Source: Acidovorax sp. 107 (GTDB lineage: Bacteria > Pseudomonadota > Gammaproteobacteria > Burkholderiales > Burkholderiaceae_C). Taken from it: 64,000 nucleotides of DNA. Below the pieces are notes generated by a model. The model was not told the origin of the DNA and did not search any database. It was given only the letters and a program-made list of their open reading frames with translations. Of this stretch, positions 20,995-29,863 are shown in pieces. Position 1 is the first letter of the stretch. Each line of letters begins with the position of its first letter. The position numbers were made by a program, and so were the translations under genes. Where the stretch lies: positions 4,668,001-4,732,000 of the forward strand of contig NZ_QBTZ01000001.1 in assembly GCF_003058055.1 (NCBI RefSeq). The letters are read 5' to 3'.

Positions 20995-23667
20995 TCAGCC
21001 CAGTTCGGCCAGCATGCGCTGGGCGCGGGTCTTGAGGGCTCCGCTGGACTCCGCCACAACCTCTTCAATCAGCGTGCGGGCTCCATCGGTATCGCCAATG
21101 GCGTTGAACTCTTCGGCCAGCGCAAGCTTGGTGGCCAGTGGGTCGTCCTGCGCTGCTGCCGAGCCATCGTCGGTGAATTCTGGTGCAGGGGCCGGGGCTT
21201 TGGCGGCAGGCGCCGCCATGGGCTTGGAGGGAGCGTTCAGGTCCAGCGACAGGTCGCCCAGATCAAACTCCATCGGGCCGGAATCCTGGGGCTCGCCGCT
21301 CAGCGGCATGGGGCCCGAGGGCGCCATGGTCAGGTCGTCGCTGCTGGGGAAGTCCAGGTTGGCAACCGGCGGCGGTGCCATCGCAGGGCTGGGAGCGATG
21401 TCCTGGCTGCTCCAGGCGGCTGTGGGCTCGTCGGGAAGGCTGGGCAGGTCGAATTCGGGGTGCAGCGTCTGGGGCTCGTTGGCCTCGCTGTGGCTGTTGG
21501 CTGCGGCGGCGGCCGCTGCAGCGGCAAAGCCACCGGCTGGTGCGGGGGGAGCGTCCGTCAGCGCGTCATCGGGAAGGTCCAGATCCAAGTCCAGATCCAG
21601 GTCTGGCGGCAGGGCGGCTGCAGGGGCTCCTGCGCCGGAGAAGGTGCTGGGGAATCCGCCCGGTGGCACGGAGGGGGATTCGTCCTCGCCCATGCCAGGG
21701 CGGCCGCCGGGTTGGTACAGACGGTTTTCTGGCTCCAGATCGCGCCCGAGTTCGGCAATGCGGTTCCAGTCAGGCCCTTCGCCCTGGGTCAGCTTGAACA
21801 CTTCACCCGCAACGGCCTCCAGGGCTTTGCGGTCTTGGCGCTTGGCGTAAATTTCACCCAGCTTGACGTGTACGGAGACGCGGCCGGGATTGTGGCGTAC
21901 GGCTTCTTTCAGGATTTCTTCGGCCTGGAGGTCGCGGCCATAGGCCAGATAGACGTCTGCTTCAGCCACAGGGTCTACGTCGCCGCCCGCGTCCAGCTGG
22001 CTGGGCGAATAGGCCATGGACGAACCGGTGGTCATGTCGCTGTTGGCGGTATCCACGCGCTGGCCGCCGCTGGCACCAAAGAAGGAGTCGGGCTGAATGC
22101 GGCTTTCGAGGAAGGAACTGTCCACCCCGCCGTTCTGGCGACGGCGCTGCACCAGGCGGTATGCGCCAAAACCGAGCAGACCAGCTACCAGAATGCCGCC
22201 ACCGATGGGCAGCAGCGGGTCGTCCATGAGGGTGGACAGGAAGCCTGGCTCTTCCACGGGAGCGGGAGCAGATTTGGGAGCCGGTGCTGGCTTGGGGGCC
22301 GGTGCTGGTGCAGATGCCTCTGCGGCGGGCGCCGAGGCCGCCGCTTCCGCTGCCACTGCGGTATCTGCCGGGGTGCTGGCCGCCGCTGTGGGGGCAGATG
22401 CCGGGGTTTCGGGAGCCGGTGGTGCGGTCGGCGTTGCGGGAACGGCTGGGGCCTGCACGGCCACCCCTGCAGGAGTGCTGGCCGCACCGGCTGCGGCTGG
22501 CGCAGGGCTGCTGCCGGCGGCTGCAGATGCCGCGCTCAGCTTGTTCAGATCGGTGATGTTCTTGGACAACTCCGCCATCCGGGTGGCGGATTCATTGGCC
22601 TGTTTGTCCTTGGCGACTTGTTCTTCAGCCGCCTTTTGGCCCTTGACCGAGCCCTTGGACAGGGTGAGTTTGTCGGGTGCCGCCGTCGCGGGCTTTTTGT
22701 CTTCGACGCGTGTCTGGACGGTGCCGGAGGCGGATCGCTGGGCCGCAGCCACCTCGGTCGAAGGGGCTGCACCGGCAAGCTTGCGGCGGAAGTCGTTGAA
22801 GTCGCGGGCCTGCGCAGTCAGAATCTGACGCGCCTCCGGGGCCGTCGTGGACTGGGCCGTGGCCTGATCGGGCATCTGCAGCACAGCACCCGCCTTCAGG
22901 CGGTTGACGTTGCCCTGGATGAAGGCGTCCGGGTTAGTGCGCATCATCGCCACCAGCATCTGGTCGAGCGAGACGCCTGCAGGTTTGTATGCGTTCGCAA
23001 TCCGGCCTGCGGTATCACCCGCTTGCACTGCAACGCCATCTGCCGGTGCCGGGCGTGGTGCTGCTGCAGCGCGGGGCGTGGCTGGTGCGGCCGCTGGCTC
23101 GGTAGCGCGGGTCGCTGCTGCGGAGCGCGCTGCAGGTACCTGGGGCGCGGTGGGGGCCGAAATCTGGGGGGCAGCTGTGACGGCAGGCGCGGCACGGCGC
23201 ATGCTTGGAGGGTCAAACAGCATGGTGTAACTGCGAACGATACGGCCGGAGCCCCAGTTGGCGTCCAGTACCAGATCCAGGAAGGGCTCGTTCACAGGCC
23301 GGTCGCTCGACAGGCGCAACACGGCGGTGCCGTCGGCACGGCGCTGCAGCTGGATCTGCAGGTTGTTCATGGTCTGTGTGTATTCCATGCCCTGGGCACG
23401 GAAGACCTCAGGCGTTGCCATCGTGGCACGCAGCGAGTCGGCTTCGGCGGGAGTGATCTGTGGCAGGTCGATTTCAGCGCGCAGGGGCTCGCCCAGGGCA
23501 GACTGCACGGTGATGCGGCCCAATGCCAGCGCAGACGCGTCGCTGGTGTAGAAGCCAGCGCAAGCCACGGCAGCCGCCGCCAGGACAGAAAATTTCCAAC
23601 GATGCATGTTTGCCAACAACTGATTAGGATTTTTTGCGGCTCGGACGAGCGGTGCTTTTGTTCTCAT
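20995..23667 (-). CDS. fimV: FimV-family peptidoglycan-binding polarity/pilus assembly protein
   Basis: About 890 residues from the ATG at 23667. A start at 23607 (MHRWKFSVLAAAAVACAG) gives a more ordinary signal peptide. Domain order: signal peptide; FimV N-terminal core (LALGRITVQSALGEPLRAEI); LysM-like domain (VAVQAGDTAGRIANAYKP); a long Ala/Pro-rich linker; one membrane helix (LLPIGGGILVAGLLGFGAYR); an acidic cytoplasmic part with a TPR-like DVYLAYGRDLQAEEILKEAV and a (DL)5 run; and the conserved C-terminal FimV domain (LALAEEFNAIGDTDGARTLI). In Pseudomonas, FimV is an inner-membrane hub for type IV pili and cell-pole organisation. It follows asd and precedes truA, a widespread order. Confidence 0.93.
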   Translation of the reverse strand: MRTKAPLVRAAKNPNQLLANMHRWKFSVLAAAAVACAGFYTSDASALALGRITVQSALGEPLRAEIDLPQITPAEADSLRATMATPEVFRAQGMEYTQTMNNLQIQLQRRADGTAVLRLSSDRPVNEPFLDLVLDANWGSGRIVRSYTMLFDPPSMRRAAPAVTAAPQISAPTAPQVPAARSAAATRATEPAAAPATPRAAAAPRPAPADGVAVQAGDTAGRIANAYKPAGVSLDQMLVAMMRTNPDAFIQGNVNRLKAGAVLQMPDQATAQSTTAPEARQILTAQARDFNDFRRKLAGAAPSTEVAAAQRSASGTVQTRVEDKKPATAAPDKLTLSKGSVKGQKAAEEQVAKDKQANESATRMAELSKNITDLNKLSAASAAAGSSPAPAAAGAASTPAGVAVQAPAVPATPTAPPAPETPASAPTAAASTPADTAVAAEAAASAPAAEASAPAPAPKPAPAPKSAPAPVEEPGFLSTLMDDPLLPIGGGILVAGLLGFGAYRLVQRRRQNGGVDSSFLESRIQPDSFFGASGGQRVDTANSDMTTGSSMAYSPSQLDAGGDVDPVAEADVYLAYGRDLQAEEILKEAVRHNPGRVSVHVKLGEIYAKRQDRKALEAVAGEVFKLTQGEGPDWNRIAELGRDLEPENRLYQPGGRPGMGEDESPSVPPGGFPSTFSGAGAPAAALPPDLDLDLDLDLPDDALTDAPPAPAGGFAAAAAAAAANSHSEANEPQTLHPEFDLPSLPDEPTAAWSSQDIAPSPAMAPPPVANLDFPSSDDLTMAPSGPMPLSGEPQDSGPMEFDLGDLSLDLNAPSKPMAAPAAKAPAPAPEFTDDGSAAAQDDPLATKLALAEEFNAIGDTDGARTLIEEVVAESSGALKTRAQRMLAELG

Positions 23668-23772
23668 GGTCTGGTCCCGCCCCGGCGCGTGAAAATATGT
23701 AAAAAGCACCATAGCATCAATGTTTTGCACTGACAAGCTGAGGTGGCTCCGAAGCTTTGAGAGGGGTCCCGG

Positions 23773-23789
23773 CGCCCCAAATTGGGGCG
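23773..23789. promoter_or_regulatory. perfect palindrome upstream of fimV
   Basis: Arms CGCCCCAA and TTGGGGCG around a single A, about 110 bases upstream of the fimV start. It is followed in the direction of fimV by a weak promoter-like pair (TTGATG, 17 bases, TATTTT) near 23700-23730. The symmetry and position suit an operator, but no regulator can be named. Confidence 0.35.
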
Positions 23790-23847
23790 TGAGGATGTTG
23801 CCAATTGCCAACGTCACGTAACCGAGTGTGTCTGTCGCTTCAGACGT

Positions 23848-23883
23848 AAAAAAGCGCGCGCAACGGAGTTGCGCGCGCTTTTT
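23848..23883 (-). terminator. bidirectional Rho-independent terminator after asd
   Basis: Perfect 11-base stem GCGCGCGCAAC / GTTGCGCGCGC with a 3-base loop, flanked by A-runs and T-runs on both sides. It lies 12 bases after the asd stop and separates asd from fimV transcription. Confidence 0.92.
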
Positions 23884-23895
23884 GAGGCGGGGTGA

Positions 23896-25026
23896 TCAGG
23901 CGTCGAGCAGGATGCGCAGCATGCGGCGCAGGGGCTCTGCAGCACCCCACAGCAACTGGTCACCAATGGTGAAGGCGCCCACATACTCGGGGCCCATGGC
24001 CAGTTTGCGGATGCGGCCCACAGGGATGGTCATGGTGCCGGTGACGGCCACAGGGGTCAGGTCCTTGATGGTGGCTTCGCGGGTGTTAGGTACCACCTTC
24101 ACCCACTCATTGTCCGCAGCGATCATGGCTTCCAGGTCGGCCACAGGCACGTCTTTCTTGAGCTTGAAGGTCAGGGCCTGGCTGTGGCAGCGCATGGCGC
24201 CCACGCGCACGCAGAAGCCGTCCACGGGAATGGCCGCAGAGCCGAAGCCCTCGCCCAGTCCGAGGATCTTGTTGGTCTCGGCCATGCCCTTCCATTCTTC
24301 CTTGGACATGCCGTTGCCCAGGTCCTTGTCGATCCAGGGGATCAGGCTACCGCCCAGGGGCACACCAAAGTTGGCGGTTTCTGCGCCGGTCAGTGCGCGC
24401 TGCTTGGCGATGACCTTGCGGTCGATTTCCAGGATGGCGCTCTTGGGGTCGTCGAGCAACGCCTTCACTTCGGCGTTCAGCGTGCCGTACTGCGTGAGCA
24501 GCTCGCGCATGTGTTGGGCGCCGCCGCCCGAGGCCGCCTGGTAGGTCTGGGTGCTCATCCACTCGACCAGGCCGGCCTTGTAGAGTGCGCCCACGCCCAT
24601 CAGCATGCAGCTCACGGTGCAGTTGCCGCCCACCCAGTTCTTACCGCCGTTGGCCAGCGCGTCCTTGATGACGGGCATGTTCACGGGGTCCAGGATGATG
24701 ACCGCGTTCTTTTCCATGCGCAGGGTGGAGGCGGCGTCGATCCAGTGGCCGTTCCAGCCCGCAGCGCGCAGCTTGGGGAAGACTTCGGTGGTGTAGTCGC
24801 CGCCTTGTGCGGTGATGATGATGTCGCAGCGCTTCAGGGCGTCGATGTTGAAGGCGTCTTGCAGGGTGGTTTCGTTCTTGGCCTGTGCGGGGGCCTTGCC
24901 GCCCGCGTTGGACGTGGAGAAGAACAATGGCTCGATCAGGTCGAAGTCTTTTTCCTCGACCATGCGGTCCATCAACACCGAGCCGACCATGCCGCGCCAG
25001 CCGACCAAACCTACCAACTTGCTCAT
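23896..25026 (-). CDS. asd: aspartate-semialdehyde dehydrogenase
   Basis: 376 residues. The N-terminal NADP-binding loop is [18 protein letters not shown]. The catalytic cysteine is in [20 protein letters not shown], and [20 protein letters not shown] contains the conserved substrate-binding arginine and histidine. Length and motifs match the Gram-negative Asd subgroup. It reduces aspartyl phosphate to aspartate semialdehyde, the branch point for Lys/diaminopimelate, Met, Thr and Ile. The ATG has an AAGGGG ribosome-binding site. A leader peptide frame and overlapping inverted repeats lie directly upstream (25027-25231), and a strong terminator follows. Confidence 0.97.
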   Translation of the reverse strand: MSKLVGLVGWRGMVGSVLMDRMVEEKDFDLIEPLFFSTSNAGGKAPAQAKNETTLQDAFNIDALKRCDIIITAQGGDYTTEVFPKLRAAGWNGHWIDAASTLRMEKNAVIILDPVNMPVIKDALANGGKNWVGGNCTVSCMLMGVGALYKAGLVEWMSTQTYQAASGGGAQHMRELLTQYGTLNAEVKALLDDPKSAILEIDRKVIAKQRALTGAETANFGVPLGGSLIPWIDKDLGNGMSKEEWKGMAETNKILGLGEGFGSAAIPVDGFCVRVGAMRCHSQALTFKLKKDVPVADLEAMIAADNEWVKVVPNTREATIKDLTPVAVTGTMTIPVGRIRKLAMGPEYVGAFTIGDQLLWGAAEPLRRMLRILLDA

Positions 25027-25123
25027 TTCAACGCCCCTTTCAGATTAAGAAACAGTGCCAGACCAGACTGTTTGCCCCGGCTCGTCTGGCCGGGAGAGGG
25101 CGCACGACGGTACCGGAGCTGGA
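25027..25123 (-). promoter_or_regulatory. candidate attenuator region of asd
   Basis: On the minus strand, three overlapping pairings follow the leader-peptide stop: CCCGGC with GCCGGG (25094-25076), CCAGAC with the tandem GTCTGGTCTGG (25089-25058), and AAACAGT with ACTGTTT (25073-25050). Partners overlap, so the middle pairing excludes the other two. The last hairpin ends about 15 bases before the AAGGGG ribosome-binding site and is followed by CTTAATC, a poor T-run. It may therefore act on translation rather than as a classical terminator. Inferred from inspection only; no folding energy was computed. Confidence 0.45.
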
Positions 25124-25231
25124 TCAGCCCTTAATAATGGTCGTGGTTTTGGTGGTGATTGCGCGCACAGCCACGCCTGCCAGGGCGGCAGTAGCGGTGT
25201 TCAGGGTGAACGGGCGGGCGGCAAACATCAT
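25124..25231 (-). CDS. putative Thr/Ile/Lys-rich leader peptide upstream of asd
   Basis: 35-codon frame beginning with two ATGs (25231 and 25228) and ending RAITTKTTTIIKG before TGA. The C-terminal tract holds five Thr, three Ile and two Lys codons in 11 positions; all three are end products of the aspartate pathway that needs Asd. A TACAAT hexamer at 25236-25241 places the expected transcription start at the ATGs, so the mRNA could be leaderless; no clear -35 is seen. Ribosome-mediated attenuators such as thrL and ilvL work through such codon runs. No published counterpart for asd is known to me. It could still be chance. Confidence 0.5.
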   Translation of the reverse strand: MMFAARPFTLNTATAALAGVAVRAITTKTTTIIKG

Positions 25232-25348
25232 CGCGATTGTAATGGATAGAGTCTTGCACGGGGCTTGCAGCGTTGCTTGGGCACCCAGCGCAGCCCGGGT
25301 TTGATGTGCCGGCCAGCCAGACGGGTGTGTGAATCGGTACCCCGCAAT

Positions 25349-25378
25349 AAGAAAGGCGACCACAGAGGGCCGCCTTCT
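25349..25378 (-). terminator. probable Rho-independent terminator after leuB
   Basis: On the minus strand a stem AAGGCGGCC / GGTCGCCTT (one G-T pair) with a 6-base loop, followed by TCTTATT. It lies about 55 bases after the leuB stop and separates the leu operon from the asd leader. The rest of the 407-base interval 25027-25433 holds the leader frame and its hairpins. Confidence 0.7.
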
Positions 25379-25433
25379 CGGTCACGCAACGCGCCGCCGC
25401 TGGGGGCAGGAAGGCGCGGGAGTCTGGGGCCGG

Positions 25434-26507
25434 TCAGCCTCTGAGCGCGCGCACCACCGCGTCGCCCATTTGCTGCGTGCCGACCTTGGTCGTGCCTTCG
25501 CTGTAGATGTCGGGCGTACGCAGGCCCTGGGCCAGCACCTTTTGCACCGCGGCTTCGATGCGCTGGGCGGCTTCCTCCTGGTTCAGACTGAAGCGCAGCA
25601 TCATCGCGGCGGACAGGATGGTGGCCAGCGGGTTGGCCACGCCCTTACCAGCGATGTCGGGCGCGCTACCGTGGCTGGGTTCGTACAGACCCTGGTTGCT
25701 GCTGTTCAGGCTGGCTGAGGGCAGCATGCCGATGGACCCGGTGAGCATGGAGGCTTCGTCCGACAGGATGTCGCCAAACATGTTGCCCGTCACGACCACG
25801 TCAAACGCCTTGGGAGCCTTGACCAGTTGCATGGCGGCGTTGTCCACATACATGTGCTGCAGTTCCACGTCGGGGTACTGCTGGCCCACTTCGGTCATCA
25901 CGTCCTTCCAGAACTGGAAGGTTTCGAGCACGTTGGCCTTGTCGACGCTGGTGACCTTCTTGCTCCGCTTGCGGGCGGCCTGGAAGGCGACGTGGGCGAT
26001 ACGCTCGATCTCGGGGCGGCTGTAGCGCATGGTGTCGAAGGCTTCCTCGGCACCGGGGAAGTGGCCGTCGGTGGCCACGCGGCGGCCACGGGGCTGGCCG
26101 AAATAGATGTCGCCGGTCAGCTCGCGGATGATGAGGATGTCCAGGCCCGCGATCAGTTCAGGCTTGAGGCTGGAGGCGCCCACCAGCTGCTCGTAGCAGA
26201 TGGCGGGGCGGAAGTTGGCGAACAGGCCCAGGTTTTTGCGCAGGCCCAGGATGGCCTGCTCGGGGCGCAGGGGGCGGTCGAGCTTGTCGTACTTCCAGTC
26301 GCCCACAGCGCCGAACAGGATGGCGTCGGCCTCCTTGGCGAGCTTGAGGGTGGACTCGGGCAGCGGGTGGCCGTGGGCGTCGTACGCCACGCCACCCACG
26401 AGGGCGGATTCCATCTCGAAGGGAAGCTCCAGCGCTTCGAGCACCTTCACGGCTTCAGAGACGATTTCTGTGCCAATGCCGTCACCCGGCAGAACTGCGA
26501 TTTTCAT
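25434..26507 (-). CDS. leuB: 3-isopropylmalate dehydrogenase
   Basis: 357 residues. Starts [20 protein letters not shown]. The substrate-binding arginine cluster and [15 protein letters not shown] are typical of LeuB, as are the tyrosine-containing [13 protein letters not shown] and the metal-binding aspartates in [20 protein letters not shown]. The dinucleotide loop [20 protein letters not shown] selects NAD+. The enzyme oxidises and decarboxylates 3-isopropylmalate in leucine synthesis. It is separated from leuD by 78 bases that contain a copy of the dispersed inverted repeat, and it is followed by a terminator. Confidence 0.97.
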   Translation of the reverse strand: MKIAVLPGDGIGTEIVSEAVKVLEALELPFEMESALVGGVAYDAHGHPLPESTLKLAKEADAILFGAVGDWKYDKLDRPLRPEQAILGLRKNLGLFANFRPAICYEQLVGASSLKPELIAGLDILIIRELTGDIYFGQPRGRRVATDGHFPGAEEAFDTMRYSRPEIERIAHVAFQAARKRSKKVTSVDKANVLETFQFWKDVMTEVGQQYPDVELQHMYVDNAAMQLVKAPKAFDVVVTGNMFGDILSDEASMLTGSIGMLPSASLNSSNQGLYEPSHGSAPDIAGKGVANPLATILSAAMMLRFSLNQEEAAQRIEAAVQKVLAQGLRTPDIYSEGTTKVGTQQMGDAVVRALRG

Positions 26508-26526
26508 GAATGTTGCTTTGTTTTTG

Positions 26527-26563
26527 ATAGCTGCTAGCGCAGATGGATGAAGCGCTAGCAGCC
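26527..26563. repeat. dispersed inverted repeat between leuD and leuB
   Basis: The best copy of the family: arms GCTGCTAGCGC (26530-26540) and GCGCTAGCAGC (26552-26562) with an 11-base loop, preceded by TTTTTGATA. It can form a perfect 11-base hairpin in the mRNA between leuD and leuB. Related sequences occur at 38720, 47713, 53541 and 55838, and inside two genes. Confidence 0.75.
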
Positions 26564-26585
26564 AATTTGGCTGAAATTTAGTGGA

Positions 26586-27236
26586 TCACGACACCATGGT
26601 GTGTGCCAGCCAGGGCTTGGTAGCCAGGCGTTGGGCTTCAAAGGCCTTGATCTTGTCGGATTGGCGCAGGGTCAGACCGATGTCGTCAAAACCGTTGAGC
26701 AGGCAGTACTTGCGGAAAGCCTGCACGTCGAACGGAATCTCTTCGCCTTGGGGGCGAACAATCACCTGGCGCTCCAGGTCGATGGTGAGCTGGTAGCCGG
26801 GGAAGGCCGCCACTTCGTCGAACAGCTGGGCCACGGTGGCCTCGGGCAGCACGATGGGCAGCAGGCCGTTCTTGAAGCAGTTGTTGAAGAAGATGTCGGC
26901 AAAGCTGGGGGCAATCACGGCGCGAAATCCGTACTGGTCCAGCGCCCAGGGCGCGTGTTCGCGGCTGGAGCCGCAGCCGAAGTTCTTGCGCGCCAGCAGG
27001 ACGGAGGCGCCCGCATAGCGCGGCTGGTTCAGCACGAAGTCGGGGTTGGGCTTGCGGCTGGCGGGGTCCTGGCCGGGCTCGCCGTGGTCCAGGTAGCGCC
27101 ATTCGTCAAACAGGTTCACGCCAAAGCCGGTCTTCTTGATCGACTTGAGGAACTGCTTGGGGATGATCGCGTCGGTGTCTACGTTCTCGCGGTCCATGGG
27201 GGCCACAAGGCCCTTGATCAAGGTGAATTTTTGCAT
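26586..27236 (-). CDS. leuD: 3-isopropylmalate dehydratase small subunit
   Basis: 216 residues. Swivel-domain landmarks: [19 protein letters not shown] near the start, [19 protein letters not shown] in the middle and [16 protein letters not shown] after it. With LeuC it forms the isomerase that converts 2-isopropylmalate to 3-isopropylmalate. It lies 11 bases downstream of the entericidin gene and within the leuC-entericidin-leuD-leuB operon. Confidence 0.97.
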   Translation of the reverse strand: MQKFTLIKGLVAPMDRENVDTDAIIPKQFLKSIKKTGFGVNLFDEWRYLDHGEPGQDPASRKPNPDFVLNQPRYAGASVLLARKNFGCGSSREHAPWALDQYGFRAVIAPSFADIFFNNCFKNGLLPIVLPEATVAQLFDEVAAFPGYQLTIDLERQVIVRPQGEEIPFDVQAFRKYCLLNGFDDIGLTLRQSDKIKAFEAQRLATKPWLAHTMVS

Positions 27237-27247
27237 GGCGGTACGGG

Positions 27248-27373
27248 TTACTTGGCAGCGCGCTCGATGGCGCTGCCGGCTTTGCCAATGTCCTGGCCCA
27301 CACCCTTGACGGTGTTGCAGCCAGCCAGCACAAAGGCCAGCGACAGGGCGATGAGGGTGGCGGTCTTTTTCAT
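27248..27373 (-). CDS. entericidin-family small lipoprotein
   Basis: 41-residue protein starting [20 protein letters not shown], a compact lipoprotein signal with lipobox LAGC and the lipidated cysteine at residue 19. The mature part, [20 protein letters not shown], is the entericidin A/B pattern of a small amphipathic helix. Lipidation and transport to the envelope are expected. In E. coli the ecnA/ecnB products form an antidote/toxin pair; here only one gene is visible, so no toxin-antitoxin function is claimed. It sits 12 bases after leuC and 11 before leuD and must be co-transcribed with them. Confidence 0.9.
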   Translation of the reverse strand: MKKTATLIALSLAFVLAGCNTVKGVGQDIGKAGSAIERAAK

Positions 27374-27385
27374 GACAAGGCTCCT

Positions 27386-28807
27386 TCAGGCAAATTGACG
27401 AATATCCACAAAGTGGCCATGCACGGCCGCGGCGGCTGCCATGGCGGGGCTCACCAGGTGGGTGCGGCCACCGGCGCCCTGGCGGCCTTCAAAGTTGCGG
27501 TTGCTGGTGGATGCGCAACGCTCGCCGGGCTCCAGGCGGTCGGCGTTCATGGCCAGACACATGCTGCAGCCGGGCTCGCGCCACTCGAAGCCTGCGGCCA
27601 CGAAGATCTTGTCCAGGCCTTCGCGCTCGGCCTGTTCCTTGACCAGGCCCGAACCGGGCACCACCATCGCCAGCTTGACGTTGCTGGCCACCTTGCGGCC
27701 CAGGTTCTTCACCACGGCAGCGGCTTCGCGCATGTCTTCGATGCGGCTGTTGGTGCAACTGCCGATGAACACCTTGTCGATGGTGATGTCGTTGATCGGC
27801 TTGCCGGGTTGCAGGCCCATGTAGGTCAAGGCGCGCTCGATGGCGCCACGCTTGTTGGCGTCCTTTTCCTTGTCGGGGTCGGGCACGCGGGCATCCACGC
27901 CCAGCACCATCTCGGGCGAGGTGCCCCAGGTGACCTGCGGCACGATCTCTGCAGCGTCGAGCTTGACGACGGTGTCGAACTTGGCATCGGCGTCAGAGTG
28001 CAGCGTCTTCCAGTAGGCCACGGCCTGGTCCCATTCCACGCCCGTGGGCGACAGGGGGCGGCCCTTGACGTATTCGATGGTCTTGTCGTCCACCGCCACC
28101 AGACCGGCGCGTGCGCCGCCTTCGATGGCCATGTTGCACACGGTCATGCGGCCTTCCATGCTCATCGCGCGGAATACGGAGCCGGCGAATTCAATGGTGT
28201 AGCCCGTGCCACCCGCCGTGCCGATCTTGCCGATGATGGCCAGTACCACGTCCTTGGGCGTCACGCCCTTGGCCAGCGTGCCGTCCACCTGCACCAGCAT
28301 GTTCTTGGCCTTCTTGGCCAGCAGGGTTTGCGTGGCCATCACGTGCTCGACCTCGGAGGTGCCGATGCCGTGGGCCAGTGCTCCGAACGCGCCGTGCGTG
28401 CTGGTGTGGCTGTCGCCGCAGACCACGGTCATGCCGGGCAGGGTGGCGCCGTTTTCAGGGCCGATCACGTGCACGATGCCCTGGCGCTTGTGCATGAAGG
28501 GGAAGAACGCCGCCGGTGTGATCTGTGCGATGTTGTCGTTCAGCGTGGTGATCTGTTCCTTGCTGATCGGGTCAGTGATGCCGTCGTAGCCGTTTTCCCA
28601 GCCCGTGGTGGGCGTGTTGTGGTCGGCGGTGGCCACGATGGAGCTCATGCGCCACACCTTGCGACCGGCTTCGCGCAGGCCTTCAAACGCCTGGGGGCTG
28701 GTGACCTCGTGCACCAGGTGGCGGTCGATGTAGAGGATGGAGGTGCCGTCCTCTTCGGTGTGGACGACATGCTCGTCCCAGATCTTGTCGTACAGGGTGC
28801 GTCCCAT
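27386..28807 (-). CDS. leuC: 3-isopropylmalate dehydratase large subunit
   Basis: 473 residues. Aconitase-superfamily protein binding a [4Fe-4S] cluster through three cysteines: one in [18 protein letters not shown] and two in [21 protein letters not shown]-terminal [18 protein letters not shown] and [20 protein letters not shown] are further LeuC signatures. It works with LeuD in the second step of leucine synthesis. Its ATG lies 21 bases after the stop of the lysR-type gene, so both are probably on one transcript. Confidence 0.97.
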   Translation of the reverse strand: MGRTLYDKIWDEHVVHTEEDGTSILYIDRHLVHEVTSPQAFEGLREAGRKVWRMSSIVATADHNTPTTGWENGYDGITDPISKEQITTLNDNIAQITPAAFFPFMHKRQGIVHVIGPENGATLPGMTVVCGDSHTSTHGAFGALAHGIGTSEVEHVMATQTLLAKKAKNMLVQVDGTLAKGVTPKDVVLAIIGKIGTAGGTGYTIEFAGSVFRAMSMEGRMTVCNMAIEGGARAGLVAVDDKTIEYVKGRPLSPTGVEWDQAVAYWKTLHSDADAKFDTVVKLDAAEIVPQVTWGTSPEMVLGVDARVPDPDKEKDANKRGAIERALTYMGLQPGKPINDITIDKVFIGSCTNSRIEDMREAAAVVKNLGRKVASNVKLAMVVPGSGLVKEQAEREGLDKIFVAAGFEWREPGCSMCLAMNADRLEPGERCASTSNRNFEGRQGAGGRTHLVSPAMAAAAAVHGHFVDIRQFA

Positions 28808-28828
28808 GGCGTGGCTTTCTTTCTGCTT

Positions 28829-29806
28829 TCAGGTGGGTGATTGGATTTTAGTGTCGGGGGCTGGGTGCGTCGGGGCGGGTTCTGCCCGGGGTGAGAGGTG
28901 TTCCACCAGCAAGCGCGCCGTGACAGGCAAGGCATCAAAGTCGCGGGCCACCACCCGCAGCTCGCGGTGGGCCCAGGCATCGGTCAACGGGATGGCCTGC
29001 AGATTGCCCACGCCGCGCATCAGCGCAAACGCCCGGTCGGGCAGCAGGCCCACGCCCAAGCCGTTGTCGATCATGCGGCACATGGCGTCCAGCCCGGTGA
29101 CCTGGATGCGCTGGCGCAGCGGGCGCCCGGCGGCAGCGGCGGCTGCGCGCATGGCCAGGCTGATGCTGCTATTGGCGTGCAGGCCTACGATGTCCCAATC
29201 CAGGATTTCTTCAAAATTGATAGCATTCAGCGCAGATAAATCGTGCGCCCGGGGCACAACCAGCACCAAATTGTCGGCACGGTAGGGGCGGCTTTGCAGT
29301 GCAATGACGCCCCCGCTGTTCGCCATGCCGATATTGCAGATGCCCAGGTCGGCGGCGCCTTCTTGCACGGCGTGCAGCACGTCGCTGGAGAGGTGCTCCT
29401 GCAGGTCGATCTTGATCTGGCTGTGCTCGCGCGCAAAGGCGCCCAGGTCTTCTGGCAGAAACTGGAAGATGGCGGAGATGTTGGCGTGCATGCGCACATG
29501 GCCGCGCACGCCGTCGGCGTATTCGCTCAGTTCGCCTTGCATGCGCTCCAGGCCGAACAGTACGGTGCGCGCATGGTGCAGCAGGCTCTCGCCAGCGGGC
29601 GTGAGGGTCACGCCCCGGCTGTGGCGGTAGAGCAGCGCGGTGTCCACGGCCGTTTCCAGGTCCGACAGGCGCTTGCTGACGGCCGATGCCGCAATGAACT
29701 CGCGCTCGGCCGCGCGACCAATGCTGCCGAGCTCGCACACCGCCACAAACAGTTGCAGCGAGGTGAGGTCGATACGGCGCGCAAAACTGCGCTCGGAGCT
29801 TTTCAT
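28829..29806 (-). CDS. LysR-type transcriptional regulator
   Basis: 325 residues. The N-terminal winged helix-turn-helix reads LQLFVAVCELGSIGRAAERE...AVSKRLSDLETAVDTALLYRH. A periplasmic-binding-protein-like effector domain follows (from about residue 95). No sensor specificity is readable. The immediate downstream position of leuC suggests it may control leucine genes or simply share their transcript. A palindrome suitable for autoregulation lies 12 bases upstream of its ATG (29818-29840). Codons at 29213-29242 (LSALNAINFE) resemble the genome's dispersed repeat and contain a rare TTA, which suggests repeat-derived sequence inside the gene. Confidence 0.93.
   Translation of the reverse strand: MKSSERSFARRIDLTSLQLFVAVCELGSIGRAAEREFIAASAVSKRLSDLETAVDTALLYRHSRGVTLTPAGESLLHHARTVLFGLERMQGELSEYADGVRGHVRMHANISAIFQFLPEDLGAFAREHSQIKIDLQEHLSSDVLHAVQEGAADLGICNIGMANSGGVIALQSRPYRADNLVLVVPRAHDLSALNAINFEEILDWDIVGLHANSSISLAMRAAAAAAGRPLRQRIQVTGLDAMCRMIDNGLGVGLLPDRAFALMRGVGNLQAIPLTDAWAHRELRVVARDFDALPVTARLLVEHLSPRAEPAPTHPAPDTKIQSPT
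29213..29242 (-). repeat. repeat-like insertion within the lysR-type gene
   Basis: The minus strand contains ATCTGCGCT-gaat-GCTATCAA, against ATCTGCGCT-agca-GCTATCAA in the clean copy at 26527-26563 read on the same strand. The flanks are A/T-rich, and the run stays in frame in the effector domain. Confidence 0.5.
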
Positions 29807-29817
29807 GGTGGGGGCGG

Positions 29818-29840
29818 AGTCTTCTTGCTTTGAGAAGACT
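29818..29840. promoter_or_regulatory. candidate LysR-type operator before the lysR gene
   Basis: Eight-base arms AGTCTTCT and AGAAGACT around 7 bases, 12 bases upstream of the regulator's ATG. The symmetry suits the T-N11-A class of LysR binding sites, so negative autoregulation is plausible. No divergent target gene is present. Confidence 0.4.
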
Positions 29841-29863
29841 GGTTATTTTCCACCTATTATTTT

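Noticed and set aside
21578..21604. Tandem DNA repeat coding for the (DL)5 run in fimV
   Set aside because: Explained as low-complexity acidic sequence common in FimV proteins; no independent function indicated.
21460..23733. 757-residue open frame on the strand opposite fimV
   Set aside because: High-GC antisense shadow: Cys/Gly/Arg-rich low-complexity translation, no motif, fully covered by the clear fimV gene.
25232..25363. Longer version of the asd leader frame starting near 25363
   Set aside because: It would begin inside the leuB terminator hairpin; the tandem ATG at 25231/25228 is more plausible.
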